A stretch of 64,000 bases of DNA from Betaproteobacteria bacterium (GCA_016704535.1 JADIZZ010000006.1:124001-188000); one strand, 5' to 3'; shown: positions 30,069 to 39,296, counted from the first letter of the stretch. Notes: a model not told the origin generated them from the letters alone. Translations and numbers: made by a program.

Positions 30069-30090
30069 TTGCTTGGTCTCCTTCTCGCGC

Positions 30091-31548
30091 TCAGGCGTGG
30101 GCCGGGGTGGCATACACAGGCGGGATCGGGGCCAGGGCCGCCTTGCCGCTCTTCACGGTCATCACGACGTTCCAGGCCATGATCAGCATGCCGCTCAGGT
30201 AGAGCAGGCCGCCGCACAGGCGCACCACGTAGTACGGGAAGGTGGCCTTCACGCTCTCGACGAAGCTGTAGACCAGCGTGCCGTCGGGGTTCACCGCGCG
30301 CCACATCAGGCCCTGCATGACGCCGGCGATCCACATCGCGGCGATGTAGAGCACGATGCCGATGGTGGCGATCCAGAAGTGCGTCTCGATGGCCTTCACG
30401 CTGTACATCTGCTTCTGGCCGAACAGGCGCGGGATCAGGTAGTAGAGCGAACCCATCGAGATCATGCCCACCCAGCCCAGCGCGCCGCTGTGCACGTGGC
30501 CCACGGTCCAGTCGGTGTAGTGGCTGAGCGCGTTGACGGTCTTGATCGACATCATCGGGCCCTCGAAGGTGCTCATGCCGTAGAACGACAGGCTCACGAT
30601 GAGGAACTTCAGGATGGGGTCGTCACGCAGCTTGTGCCAGGCACCGCTGAGCGTCATGATGCCGTTGATCATGCCGCCCCAGCTGGGAGCCAGCAGCACC
30701 AGGCTGAAGATCATGCCGATGCTCTGCGTCCAGTCGGGCAGCGCGGTGTAGTGCAGGTGGTGGGGGCCTGCCCACATGTAGGTGAAGATCAGGGCCCAGA
30801 AGTGCACGATGCTCAGGCGGTAGCTGAACACCGGGCGCTCGGCCTGCTTGGGGATGTAGTAGTACATCATCCCCAGGAAACCCGCCGTGAGGAAGAAGCC
30901 CACCGCGTTGTGGCCGTACCACCACTGGATCATCGCGTCCTGCACGCCGGCGTAGGCCGAGTAGCTCTTCGTCAGGCTCACCGGAATGGCCGCGCTGTTG
31001 ACGATGTGCAGCAGCGCCACGGCGATGATGAAGGCGCCGAAGAACCAGTTCGCGACGTAGATGTGGCGCACCTTGCGGATGCCCATGGTGCCGAAGAAGA
31101 CGATCGCGTAGGACACCCAGACGACGGCGATCAGCAGGTCGATCGGCCACTCGAGCTCGGCGTACTCCTTGCCCTGCGTCAGGCCCAGCGGCAGCGACAC
31201 GGCCGCGGCCAGGATCACGAGCTGCCAGCCCCAGAAGGTGAACATCGCCAGCCCGGGCGCGAACAGCCGCGTCTGGCAGGTGCGCTGCACCACGTGGTAG
31301 CTGGTGGCGAACAGCGCGCAGCCGCCGAAGGCGAAGATCACCGCATTGGTGTGCAGCGGCCGCAGGCGCCCGTAGCTGAGCCAAGGTATGCCCAAGTTCA
31401 GTTCGGGCCAGGTCAGCTGCGCGGCGATGATCACGCCAACGAGCATGCCGACCACGCCCCAGAGCACGGCGGCCAGGGAAAACAGTCTGACGACTGCATC
31501 CGTGTAGACGCCTTCCCTGGGCGCGGCCATAGCGGCGCTGTTTGCCAT
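30091..31548 (-). CDS. ccoN: cbb3-type cytochrome c oxidase subunit I
   Basis: A 485-residue, 12-helix catalytic subunit with heme b, heme b3 and CuB. Histidine ligands lie in LRPLHTNAVIFAFGG, WWYGHNAVGFFL, MWAGPHHLHYTALPD and TDWTVGHVHSGALGW. It reduces oxygen with high affinity under microaerobic conditions. The ATG at 31548 follows AGGAG; an FNR box lies 72 bases upstream inside ccoS. First of ccoNOQP. Confidence 0.96.
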   Translation of the reverse strand: MANSAAMAAPREGVYTDAVVRLFSLAAVLWGVVGMLVGVIIAAQLTWPELNLGIPWLSYGRLRPLHTNAVIFAFGGCALFATSYHVVQRTCQTRLFAPGLAMFTFWGWQLVILAAAVSLPLGLTQGKEYAELEWPIDLLIAVVWVSYAIVFFGTMGIRKVRHIYVANWFFGAFIIAVALLHIVNSAAIPVSLTKSYSAYAGVQDAMIQWWYGHNAVGFFLTAGFLGMMYYYIPKQAERPVFSYRLSIVHFWALIFTYMWAGPHHLHYTALPDWTQSIGMIFSLVLLAPSWGGMINGIMTLSGAWHKLRDDPILKFLIVSLSFYGMSTFEGPMMSIKTVNALSHYTDWTVGHVHSGALGWVGMISMGSLYYLIPRLFGQKQMYSVKAIETHFWIATIGIVLYIAAMWIAGVMQGLMWRAVNPDGTLVYSFVESVKATFPYYVVRLCGGLLYLSGMLIMAWNVVMTVKSGKAALAPIPPVYATPAHA

Positions 31549-31559
31549 CTGTCTTCTCC

Positions 31560-31778
31560 TCACGAGCGGTGGTGGTTTTTCAGGTCGCGCGATTGTTCGC
31601 GGGGGCGGGCTTGCATGACTTGATCGGCATCAACTGATGCAAGGTCTTCCTGCAGGATTCGCGCCCCTTCGGCCTCGAGGTCCTCGAACTGGCCCCGGTG
31701 CAGGGCCCAGCCGAAGACCGCGATGATCGCCAGCACCAGGCCGGCGGACAACGGTATGAGCAGGTAGAGGCTTTCCAT
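31560..31778 (-). CDS. ccoS: cbb3-type oxidase assembly protein CcoS
   Basis: A 72-residue protein with one N-terminal helix (YLLIPLSAGLVLAIIAVFGWALHRGQFEDLE), the CcoS signature, needed for heme insertion into CcoN. It follows ccoI after 13 bases and precedes ccoN by 11. The C-terminal tail contains codons for VDADQ that spell a perfect FNR box. Thus a regulatory site is embedded in the gene. Confidence 0.92.
   Translation of the reverse strand: MESLYLLIPLSAGLVLAIIAVFGWALHRGQFEDLEAEGARILQEDLASVDADQVMQARPREQSRDLKNHHRS
31620..31633. promoter_or_regulatory. perfect FNR/Anr box inside ccoS, upstream of ccoN
   Basis: TTGATCGGCATCAA on the plus strand (TTGATGCCGATCAA on the minus strand) fits TTGAT-N4-ATCAA exactly. 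Its centre is about 78 bases before the ccoN ATG. It would allow oxygen-controlled transcription of ccoNOQP separately from ccoI-ccoS. Function is inferred. Confidence 0.75.
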
Positions 31779-31791
31779 CTTGGGCGCGTCT

Positions 31792-34068
31792 TCAGCGGGC
31801 GGCGCGCAGGGCGTTCGTGACGACCACCAGCGAACTGAGTGCCATGCCCAGGCCTGCCGCCCAGGGAGGAAGATAACCCGCCAAAGCCAACGGAATGCTG
31901 ACAGCGTTGTAGGCGCCTGCCCAGATGAAGTTCTGGCGCACGATGCGCACGGCGTGCCGAGCGGTGCTGCGGGCACGCACCAGGTCGCCCAGGCGATTGG
32001 ACGTGATCACTGCGTCGGCCTGGCTGCGCGAAACCAGTGCACCTTGCCCCATCGCCAGCGACACGTCGGCGCGCGCCAGAACCGGTGCGTCGTTGATGCC
32101 GTCGCCCACCATCGCTGCGCAGCGGCCTTCACGTTGCGCCTGGGCCACGGCGGCGAGCTTGTCTTCGGGCGTCGCGCGGGCACGCACGTCCTGCACGCCC
32201 AGTCGCTGTGCCAGCGCAGCGGCACGCGCGGGGGCATCGCCGGTGAGCAGCGTCACACGCACGCCGGCCTGCTGCAGTTCGCGCAGCGCGGCCTCGGTGC
32301 CGGGGCGCAGGGTTTCCTCGAAGGACAGGCCCGCAAGCACCGCGCCGTCGCAAGACAGCAGCACCTGCGCATCGTCGGCCGCCTCACCACCAGTCCAGGC
32401 AGGCCCGCCCAGCCGCCAGCTGCGGCCTTGGGCATCGCGGGCTTGCACGCCCTGCCCGGCCATTTCCTGCAGGTCGGTCCAGGCCGCCGCCGGGTCAGCG
32501 TCGGCAGAAGCCGCCACGGGTGACCCCCGCTGCGCCTCGACCACGGCGCGCGACAGCGGGTGCGACGACCAGGCCGCCAGCGCAGCCGCAGCCGCCCGCG
32601 CACGGGCCACGTCACCGAGCATCGCCTGCCCTGCATCGGTCAGCTGCACCTGCGCCAGCTGCAGCCGGTCTTCGGTGAGGGTGCCTGTCTTGTCGAAGAA
32701 GACCTGCTGCACACGGGCCAGGCGCTCCAGCGCGTCCAGCCGCTGCAGCAGCACGCCGCGCCGCGCCAGGCCGCGCGCGGCGGCCACCAGCGTGGCCGGC
32801 GCGGCGAGCGACAGCGCGCAGGGGCAGGTCACGATCAACACCGACACCGCCACCCAAACCGCGCGAGAGGGGTCGATGACACTCCACACGGCGGCCGCGC
32901 CGGCGGCCAGCACCAGCACGGTCCAGAGGAAAGGCGGGGCCCAACGATCGGCCAGCGCGGCGGCTGCAGGCCGCTGGGCCATCGCGCTGCGCATCATCGA
33001 GACGATGGCCTCCAGCCTCGTATCGCCACCCACACGCTGCACCCGCATCAGGACCGGCGCGCCCAGGTTGGTGCTGCCCGCCACCACGGCCGCGCCTTGC
33101 GGCTTGTCGACGGGCGCCGACTCGCCTGTGAGCAGCGCCTCGTCGGCGCGGGTGTGCCCCTGCTCGACCTGCCCGTCGGCCGGGAAGGCCTGGCCCAGCG
33201 GCACGCGCAGCAGGTCTCCCGGCTGCAGGCGGTGCAGGCTCACGGCTTCGGTGCTGCCGTCGGGCAGCACCCGCCAGGCCGTCTCGGGCAGCCGCGCGAG
33301 CGAGGATTCCAGAGCCTCGGCCGCACGGTGGCGGGCGCTGAGCTCGAGGTAGCGAGAACCGAGCAGGAAGCTGACGAACATCGTCATCGAATCGAAGTAG
33401 ACCTCGTGGCCAAACACGCCGTCGGGCGAGAAAGTGGCACCCGTGCTGGCGATGAAGGTGATGGCCACGCCCAGAGACACAGGCACGTCCATGCCGATGC
33501 GCCGTGCGCGCAGCGCCTGCCAGGCGCCGCTGAAGAAGGGGCCGGCCGAGAAGGCCAGCACCGGCAGCGACAACAGCCAGCTGCCCCAGTTCAGCAACTG
33601 CCGCATCTCGGGGTCGAGGTCGCCGGGACCGGCGACATAGCTGGGCGTGGCCAGCATCATCACCTGCATGGCACAGAAGGAGGCCACGAACAACCGCCAC
33701 AGCGCCTGGCGGTGGGCCTGGCGGCGCAGCGCGCGTGCCGGCGCGGCAGCGTCCGGCACGGCGCCGTAGCCGGCCGCCTGCACGGCGCCTATCAGCGTCG
33801 AAGGCCGCGTGCGTTCGGGGTCCCAGCTGACGGTGGCGCGTTCGCTGGCCGCGCTGACCACCGCCGAGCGCACGCCGTCGACACGGTACAGCGCCTGTTC
33901 GATGAGGCCGCTGCAAGCGGCGCAGTGCATGCCCGAGAGCTGCAGCACGGTTTCGGCCAAGCGCTGGCCCGCACCGTCAACGACCCAACGCGTGCAGCCG
34001 TTGAACTCGGCAGGGTCGTCGAGAACGGCTAGCGCAGGGTCGGCGGCTACGGCTGTGGCTGGGGACAT
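31792..34068 (-). CDS. ccoI: copper-transporting P1B-type ATPase CcoI
   Basis: A 758-residue heavy-metal P-type ATPase. The N-terminal metal-binding domain has GMHCAACSG (Cys49, Cys52). Phosphatase motif TGES is at 314-317, transmembrane CPC at 415-417 and the phosphorylated Asp459 in DKTGTLT. GDGIND lies near the C-terminus. CcoI/CopA2-type pumps deliver copper to the periplasm for cbb3 assembly. An upstream extension with NGCTRWVVDGAG is typical of CcoI. It heads the ccoI-ccoS-ccoNOQP cluster. Confidence 0.94.
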   Translation of the reverse strand: MSPATAVAADPALAVLDDPAEFNGCTRWVVDGAGQRLAETVLQLSGMHCAACSGLIEQALYRVDGVRSAVVSAASERATVSWDPERTRPSTLIGAVQAAGYGAVPDAAAPARALRRQAHRQALWRLFVASFCAMQVMMLATPSYVAGPGDLDPEMRQLLNWGSWLLSLPVLAFSAGPFFSGAWQALRARRIGMDVPVSLGVAITFIASTGATFSPDGVFGHEVYFDSMTMFVSFLLGSRYLELSARHRAAEALESSLARLPETAWRVLPDGSTEAVSLHRLQPGDLLRVPLGQAFPADGQVEQGHTRADEALLTGESAPVDKPQGAAVVAGSTNLGAPVLMRVQRVGGDTRLEAIVSMMRSAMAQRPAAAALADRWAPPFLWTVLVLAAGAAAVWSVIDPSRAVWVAVSVLIVTCPCALSLAAPATLVAAARGLARRGVLLQRLDALERLARVQQVFFDKTGTLTEDRLQLAQVQLTDAGQAMLGDVARARAAAAALAAWSSHPLSRAVVEAQRGSPVAASADADPAAAWTDLQEMAGQGVQARDAQGRSWRLGGPAWTGGEAADDAQVLLSCDGAVLAGLSFEETLRPGTEAALRELQQAGVRVTLLTGDAPARAAALAQRLGVQDVRARATPEDKLAAVAQAQREGRCAAMVGDGINDAPVLARADVSLAMGQGALVSRSQADAVITSNRLGDLVRARSTARHAVRIVRQNFIWAGAYNAVSIPLALAGYLPPWAAGLGMALSSLVVVTNALRAAR

Positions 34069-34120
34069 CGGCTTCGCCGTTGAGGTGCCGATAATCTAGG
34101 CGACCGTCACGAACCCGTCC

Positions 34121-34594
34121 ATGATCTCCATCAAGCCCATGTCCTTGCTCGCCGCGGCTCGCCGCAGCCTCCTGCTCTTCGCGCTGCTGCCGCTGGGCGC
34201 GCTGGCGCAGGAAGGCCCGCAGCCGCGGCTGCGCACCTTGCCGATCACCGCCGGCATGCACGTCATCCAGGCCGAACTGGCTATCTCGCCACTGCAGCAG
34301 CAGATCGGCATGATGTTCCGCCGCACCATGGGCGCCAACGAAGGCATGCTCTTCGTCAACGACGACAAGGGTGTGCGCTGCTTCTGGATGCGCAACACGC
34401 TGATCCCGCTGGCCATCGCCTTCATCGCCGACGACGGCACCATCGTCAACATCGCCGAGATGAGCCCGCAGTCCGATCAGTCGCACTGCTCGGCGCAACC
34501 GGTGCGATTCGCGCTGGAGATGAACGCCGGCTGGTTCACCAAGCGCGGCTTCAAGGCCGGCAGCAAGCTGCGCGGCGCCCCGTTCGGAAACTGA
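34121..34594 (+). CDS. DUF192 secreted protein
   Basis: A 157-residue protein with a signal peptide (LLAAARRSLLLFALLPLGALAQ) and a DUF192 domain: AELAISPLQQQIGMMFRRTM, then GMLFVNDDKGVRCFWMRNTLIPLAIAF in pieces, and a final EMNAGWFTKRGFKAGSKL. The family is widespread and of unknown biochemical role. It is divergent from ccoI (52-base gap) and converges on sodB, with two hairpins between. Confidence 0.87.
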   Translation: MISIKPMSLLAAARRSLLLFALLPLGALAQEGPQPRLRTLPITAGMHVIQAELAISPLQQQIGMMFRRTMGANEGMLFVNDDKGVRCFWMRNTLIPLAIAFIADDGTIVNIAEMSPQSDQSHCSAQPVRFALEMNAGWFTKRGFKAGSKLRGAPFGN

Positions 34595-34609
34595 CGCCCT
34601 CGAAAGCCA

Positions 34610-34666
34610 ACGGCCAGCGCGCAGGCTGGCCGTCGAGGTCTATGGATGCGCGGCACGCGCCGCGCA
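34610..34666. terminator. two adjacent hairpins between DUF192 gene and sodB
   Basis: The first hairpin has perfect 9-bp arms ACGGCCAGC / GCTGGCCGT (34610-34618, 34625-34633). The second has perfect 8-bp arms TGCGCGGC / GCCGCGCA (34647-34654, 34659-34666). Both lie between convergent stops. T-runs are absent, so the terminator call is moderate. Confidence 0.5.
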
Positions 34667-34680
34667 CGGTCCATCGCGGT

Positions 34681-35262
34681 TCAGGCGAAATTCGCTTCGG
34701 CGAAGCCCCAGTTCACCAGCGTGCTCAGGAAGGTTTCGACGTACTTCGGGCGCAGGTTGCGGTAGTCGATGTAATAGGCGTGCTCCCACACGTCCACCGT
34801 CAACAGCGCCTTGTCAGCCGTGGTCAGCGGCGTGCCGGCCGCGCCGGTGTTGACGATGTCGACCGTGCCGTCGGGCTTCTTCACCAGCCACGTCCAGCCC
34901 GAACCGAAGTTGCCGACGGCCGACTTGACGAAGGCTTCCTTGAAAGCCGCGTAGCTGCCCCACTTGGCGTTGATGGCCGCCGCGAGCGCGCCCGTGGGTT
35001 CGCCACCGCCGGCCGGCTTCATGCAGTTCCAGAAGAAGGTGTGGTTCCAGACCTGGGCCGAGTTGTTGTAGATGCCGCCGCTGGACTTCTTGATGATGTC
35101 TTCGAGCGCCATGGTCTCGAACTCGGTGCCCTTCTGCAGGTTGTTGAGGTTCACCACGTAGGCGTTGTGGTGCTTGCCATGGTGGAACTCCAGCGTCTCT
35201 TTGCTGTAGTGCGGCGCCAGGGCATCGATGGCGTAAGGCAGGGTGGGCAGGGTGTGTTCCAT
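34681..35262 (-). CDS. sodB: iron superoxide dismutase
   Basis: A 193-residue Fe-type SOD that detoxifies superoxide in the cytoplasm. Metal ligands lie in LEFHHGKHHNAYV, QVWNHTFFW and VDVWEHAYYIDYRN. The residues GGGEPTGAL and NFGSGWTWLV favour iron over manganese. The ATG at 35262 (MEHTLPTLPYAIDALAPH) is the usual N-terminus; the open frame to 35385 overlaps xseA. It is divided from xseA by about 60 bases on the same strand. Confidence 0.95.
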   Translation of the reverse strand: MEHTLPTLPYAIDALAPHYSKETLEFHHGKHHNAYVVNLNNLQKGTEFETMALEDIIKKSSGGIYNNSAQVWNHTFFWNCMKPAGGGEPTGALAAAINAKWGSYAAFKEAFVKSAVGNFGSGWTWLVKKPDGTVDIVNTGAAGTPLTTADKALLTVDVWEHAYYIDYRNLRPKYVETFLSTLVNWGFAEANFA

Positions 35263-35323
35263 GGAGCGTTCCTCTTGACTGGGTGGGATACCTGAAGCAA
35301 GCCGTGATTGTAGGCAGCGGCCT

Positions 35324-36640
35324 TCACGCCGTCGGCGGCAGGGCTTCAGGCAGGAGCTGAACTCGCTGCACCTGCATTTCGGCACGGCCGTCGGCCCAAA
35401 CGGCCCGCACCTGCTGGCCCGCGTTCAGGGCCTGCGCCGACACGATGGCGCGCCCGTCGCTGGTTTCGACCCAGGCGTAGCCGCGCTGCAGCACGCGGTG
35501 CGGATCGTGCGCCTGCAGGCGCTGGGACGCGGCTTCCAGCCGCAACCGTTCGGCCTGCAGCCGAGCGGTCAATCCACGCGTCAGCCTATCGGCCAGCCTC
35601 ACGGGCGCCTCGGCCAGACGCGCGTGCCGCACCTGTGCCGCGCGGCGCAGGCGACCAGCCAAATCAGCGAGACGCTGCAGCTGCCCCGACAGCCCGCGCG
35701 CGGGCTGCCCCAGGCGAAGCGCCAGCGTGTCCAGGCGCTGGGCGTGGCTTTGCTGGGCACGTTCCAGCGCCCGTTGCAGCACCAGCCGGCGCACCTGCAA
35801 GCTGGCCAACGCGTCGTCGCACGCAGGCGCCGCCAGTTCGGCCGCCGCCGTGGGCGTGGGCGCGCGCAGGTCGGCAGCCAGGTCGCACAGCGTGATGTCG
35901 GTCTCGTGGCCGACGCCGCACACTACGGGCAGCGGGCTGGCCGCCACGGCCTGCACAACACGCTCGTCGTTGAAGGCCCACAGGTCTTCCAACGAGCCGC
36001 CGCCACGCACCAGCAGCAGCGTATCGACCTCGGCCCGCGCACCCGCGAGGCGCAGCGCCGCAGACAGACCGGCCGGCGCCTCGGCGCCTTGCACCGGGCT
36101 CGGGTAGATCACCACCCGCACGTGCGGCGCTCGCCGTTGCAGCGTGCTCAGCACATCGTGCAGCGCTGCCGCCCCCAGCGAAGTGACGACGCCAATGGCC
36201 CGCGGGTAGGCCGGCAGCGGCCGCTTGCGCGCGGCGTCGAAGAGGCCCTGCCCCTCCAACTTCGCGCGGCGTCGCAAGAACTCCTCGTACAGCGTGCCGG
36301 TACCCAGGCGCTGCAGCGACTCGACCACCATCTGCAGTTCACCGCGCGCTTCATAGATGCCCAGGCGCCCACGCACCTCGACCTGCTGGCCATCGGCCGG
36401 CGCGAAATTCACCAGCGTCGCAGCGCGGCGGAACATCGCGCAGCGCAGCAGCGCCGGAGCACCATCGATGTCCTTCAGCGCGAAGTAGCAATGCCCGCTG
36501 CCGGGGCGCGAGAGGCCCGACAGCTCGCCCCGCACCGCCACTGCGCCGAAGCGATAGGCGATCGCGTCGCCGGTGGCCAGCAACAGCGCGGCCACGCCCC
36601 AGGGCAGACGTCCCGGCAGGGAATCGTGCGGCTCAGTCAT
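35324..36640 (-). CDS. xseA: exodeoxyribonuclease VII large subunit
   Basis: A 438-residue XseA. It has an N-terminal OB-fold (VRGELSGLSRPGSGHCYFAL), the catalytic-domain motif VVTSLGAAALHDVLSTL, LLVRGGGSLEDLWAFNDE and VVCGVGHETDITLCDLAAD. A long Arg/Leu-rich coiled coil and a C-terminal tail with LQRGYAWV follow. With XseB it degrades single-stranded DNA. No xseB gene is near; in related genomes it is elsewhere. The ATG at 36640 fits family length. Confidence 0.94.
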   Translation of the reverse strand: MTEPHDSLPGRLPWGVAALLLATGDAIAYRFGAVAVRGELSGLSRPGSGHCYFALKDIDGAPALLRCAMFRRAATLVNFAPADGQQVEVRGRLGIYEARGELQMVVESLQRLGTGTLYEEFLRRRAKLEGQGLFDAARKRPLPAYPRAIGVVTSLGAAALHDVLSTLQRRAPHVRVVIYPSPVQGAEAPAGLSAALRLAGARAEVDTLLLVRGGGSLEDLWAFNDERVVQAVAASPLPVVCGVGHETDITLCDLAADLRAPTPTAAAELAAPACDDALASLQVRRLVLQRALERAQQSHAQRLDTLALRLGQPARGLSGQLQRLADLAGRLRRAAQVRHARLAEAPVRLADRLTRGLTARLQAERLRLEAASQRLQAHDPHRVLQRGYAWVETSDGRAIVSAQALNAGQQVRAVWADGRAEMQVQRVQLLPEALPPTA

Positions 36641-37000
36641 TCAGCACGCAACGCCATACGATCAACTCGAATTCCTCAAACACAGAGCGCCAGCGCGGCC
36701 CTGGGCTCGCCTCCGTCACTGAACTGGCATGACAGTGCAAACCCTTGCATTGCATGAAGATGTTGTTGCTCAAAAAACCGGCACGGTGCGTCCGGCCGCG
36801 GCCGGCTTTCATCATTTGCGTTTCGGAGGGTGCTTGCCCACAGAGATATCCACAAGTTCAGTGGACAGCCTGCCGGCCGGTATGGTCGTTGGCAAGTGTG
36901 CCCAACGCCGCTGAGTCCGGAGGCCCCATCGGCCATAATGTGCCGCACTGCCGGCCACGTGCCGGCCAATATCCCCTACGCTTCGCGCGCCGAAATCCCC
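36641..37000. other. intergenic region between xseA and exbB, no gene seen
   Basis: This 360-base stretch separates divergent xseA and exbB. I see no convincing coding frame; short open frames on both strands lack homology. It should hold the promoters of both genes. A single TATCCACAA (around 36848-36856) resembles half of a DnaA box but stands alone. Confidence 0.5.
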
Positions 37001-37639
37001 TTGCTGTCCATCATACAAGCGGCCGGTTGGCCGATCTGGCCCCTCATCCTGAGCTCGATCGTGGCGCTGGCCCTCGTGATCGAAAGGCTGTATCACCTGC
37101 GAACAGCCCTGGTCGCACCGCCCTCGCTCCTTGATGAAGTCATCGGCGTCACGCGCAGCAGCCTGCCCCCAGCCGACGTCGTCAACAAACTGGCCGAGAA
37201 CTCGGTACTCGGCGGCGTCCTGGCCGCAGGGCTGCGCAGCGTGATCGCCGAGCCTCGCATCCCCGAGTCCAACCTGCGCCAGGCCTTCGAGAACGCCGGC
37301 CGCAGTGCCGTGCACAAGCTCGAGCGCTACCTCAACACCCTGGGCACCATTGCCGCGGCGGCGCCGTTGCTCGGCCTGTTCGGCACCGTGGTGGGCATGA
37401 TCGAGATCTTCGGCTCCCAGGCCCCCTCGGGTACCACGGGCGGCAATCCGCAACAGCTGGCGCACGGCATCTCGGTGGCGCTCTACAACACGGCCTTCGG
37501 GCTGATGATCGCCATACCTTCGTTGATGTTCTACCGCTACTTCCGCGGCCGCGTCGACGAGTTCCAGCTCGGGCTGGAGCTGGCCGCCGAACGCATGGTG
37601 CCGCACCTTATGCGCTTCACCGTCAGAACCCCGAACTGA
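37001..37639 (+). CDS. exbB: MotA/TolQ/ExbB proton channel protein
   Basis: A 212-residue three-helix inner-membrane protein that, with ExbD, uses the proton gradient to energise an outer-membrane system. Helices: IWPLILSSIVALALVIERL, a central TLGTIAAAAPLLGLFGTVVGM, and a third ISVALYNTAFGLMIAIPSL. The TTG at 37001 gives MLSIIQAAGWPIWP, the usual start; an ATG at 36938 behind GGAGG would add 21 residues unlike homologues. No tonB is adjacent. It opens the exbB-exbD-lpxK operon common in Burkholderiales. Confidence 0.88.
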   Translation: MLSIIQAAGWPIWPLILSSIVALALVIERLYHLRTALVAPPSLLDEVIGVTRSSLPPADVVNKLAENSVLGGVLAAGLRSVIAEPRIPESNLRQAFENAGRSAVHKLERYLNTLGTIAAAAPLLGLFGTVVGMIEIFGSQAPSGTTGGNPQQLAHGISVALYNTAFGLMIAIPSLMFYRYFRGRVDEFQLGLELAAERMVPHLMRFTVRTPN

Positions 37640-37651
37640 GACCCCGGCACC

Positions 37652-38077
37652 TTGAAGTTCAGTCGACGCCGCATGGAAGAACCGGAGATCAACCTGATCC
37701 CGTTCATCGACGTGCTGCTGGTCGTGCTGATTTTTCTGATGCTGTCCACCACCTACTCGCGCTTCACCGAACTGCAGATCAACTTGCCCGCGGCAGACGC
37801 CGAGAAGCTGCAAGAACGCCCCGGTGAAGTGCTGGTGGCAGTGGCCGCCGACGGCCGCTACGCCGTCAACCGAAAGACGGTCGACGGACGCAGCGTCGAA
37901 CTGCTCGCAGCCGAACTGAGCGCAGCTGCGCGCGGGCGGCCCGACACCGTCGTCATCATCTCGGCCGATGCCATGGCCGCCCACCAGGCGGTGATCAACG
38001 TGTTGGACGCTGCGCGCCGCGCCGGTCTGGCGCGGCTGACGTTTGCGGCACAGTCGGGCAACACCGCCGCACGTTGA
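37652..38077 (+). CDS. exbD: ExbD/TolR-family protein
   Basis: A 141-residue protein with one N-terminal helix: EPEINLIPFIDVLLVVLIFL contains the conserved aspartate that carries protons. A periplasmic ExbD domain follows. The start is a TTG at 37652 (MKFSRRRMEEPEIN) or the ATG at 37673. It is 12 bases after exbB and overlaps lpxK by TTGA, indicating tight coupling. Confidence 0.9.
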   Translation: MKFSRRRMEEPEINLIPFIDVLLVVLIFLMLSTTYSRFTELQINLPAADAEKLQERPGEVLVAVAADGRYAVNRKTVDGRSVELLAAELSAAARGRPDTVVIISADAMAAHQAVINVLDAARRAGLARLTFAAQSGNTAAR

Positions 38078-39099
38078 AGGCCTGGCTCGAGGCGCGCCTT
38101 GCACAGCTGTGGTGGCGGGCGTCGCCAGGGGCGCTCTCCTGGGCGCTGTGGCCACTGTCCTTGCTGTATGACCTGTTGAGGCGCCTGCACGGGCGGAGTC
38201 GGCAAACGCCGGCGCTGCCCATGCCAGTTCTGGTGGTGGGCAATCTCATCGTCGGCGGCGCCGGCAAGACCCCGACCGTGATCGCCGTCGTGCAGGCCCT
38301 GCAGGCACGCGGTCACCGGCCCGGCGTCATCTCGCGCGGCCACGGCCGGCAGGGCCGTCAGCCGCGTGCGGTGCAGGACGGCGACAGCCCGTCGGACGTG
38401 GGCGACGAACCTCTGCTGCTGCTTCGCCGCTGCAAGGTACCCGTGTGGGTGGGCGCCGACCGCAACGAGACTGGCCGGCAGCTGTGCGCGGCGCAACCGC
38501 AGGTCGATGTGCTCGTGTCCGACGACGGGCTGCAGCACAGGCGCCTGGCGCGCCAGGCGGTACTCGTTGTCTTCGACGAACGGGGCGCCGGCAACGGCCT
38601 GCTGCTGCCCGCCGGACCGTTGCGCGAGCCGCTGCCCGCAGCCCTGCCGGCTGACTGGCGCGTGCTCTACACCGCCGGCCACCCGAGCACGGCACTGCCC
38701 GGTGCCCTGGCGACGCGTCGCCTGGCCCAGGCCTGGCCGCTGGCCGCCTGGCATGCTGCCGACGACAAACAGGCACTGGCGCTCACGGCGCTGAGGGGCC
38801 GGCCGCTGCTGGCTGCCGCCGGGCTGGCCGCGCCGCAGAAGTTCTTCGACTTGCTTGCCGCCACCGGCCTGCAGTTCAAGACATTGCCGCTGCCCGACCA
38901 CCATCCCTACGACACGCTGCCCTGGCCGAGCGGCAGCACCGACGTGCTGGTGACCGAGAAGGACGCCGTGAAGCTCGACCCCGCACGGATGGGCGGAACG
39001 CGCGTATGGGTGCTGCCGCTAGACTTCGACATCCCCGCCGCGCTCGTCGACGAACTCTCGGCGCTGCTCTTCGTATCACCCGCGCCGCACCTGCCATGA
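38074..39099 (+). CDS. lpxK: tetraacyldisaccharide 4'-kinase
   Basis: A 341-residue LpxK that phosphorylates the lipid A precursor at the 4' position. Walker A is VGGAGKTPTVI, preceded by VLVVGNL. The DDGLQHRRLARQ motif and the C-terminal LVTEKDAVKL are diagnostic. An N-terminal membrane-associating segment lies at residues 20-37. Start TTG overlaps the exbD stop (TTGA); stop overlaps the next ATG (ATGA). Confidence 0.94.
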   Translation: MKAWLEARLAQLWWRASPGALSWALWPLSLLYDLLRRLHGRSRQTPALPMPVLVVGNLIVGGAGKTPTVIAVVQALQARGHRPGVISRGHGRQGRQPRAVQDGDSPSDVGDEPLLLLRRCKVPVWVGADRNETGRQLCAAQPQVDVLVSDDGLQHRRLARQAVLVVFDERGAGNGLLLPAGPLREPLPAALPADWRVLYTAGHPSTALPGALATRRLAQAWPLAAWHAADDKQALALTALRGRPLLAAAGLAAPQKFFDLLAATGLQFKTLPLPDHHPYDTLPWPSGSTDVLVTEKDAVKLDPARMGGTRVWVLPLDFDIPAALVDELSALLFVSPAPHLP

Positions 39100-39296
39100 C
39101 ACTGGACCACCGCCTCATCGACCTGCTGGTCTGCCCCGTCTGCAAGGGTCCGCTGGAAATGCGGCGCGACGAAGAGTCGCGGCCTACCGACCTCGTATGC
39201 CCGGCAGACCGCCTGGCCTTCCCCATTCGCGACGGCATCCCGGTGATGCTGGAAAGCGAAGCCGGCCCGCTGGACGGGCCCGCCGCCGCGGAGTGA
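39096..39296 (+). CDS. Trm112-family protein (YcaR-like)
   Basis: A 66-residue zinc-ribbon-like protein: LLVCPVCKGPLEM has the first cysteine pair, VCPADRLAFPIRDGIPVML the remainder. The second Cys of the usual pair is replaced by Asp-Arg context, as in many YcaR proteins. It is fixed between lpxK and kdsB in proteobacteria; its role there is unknown. ATGA overlap with lpxK and GTGA with kdsB. Confidence 0.92.
   Translation: MTLDHRLIDLLVCPVCKGPLEMRRDEESRPTDLVCPADRLAFPIRDGIPVMLESEAGPLDGPAAAE

Noticed and set aside
36845..36860. TATCCACAA as a possible DnaA box or origin
   Set aside because: A single imperfect copy without clustered boxes, an AT-rich zone or dnaA nearby.
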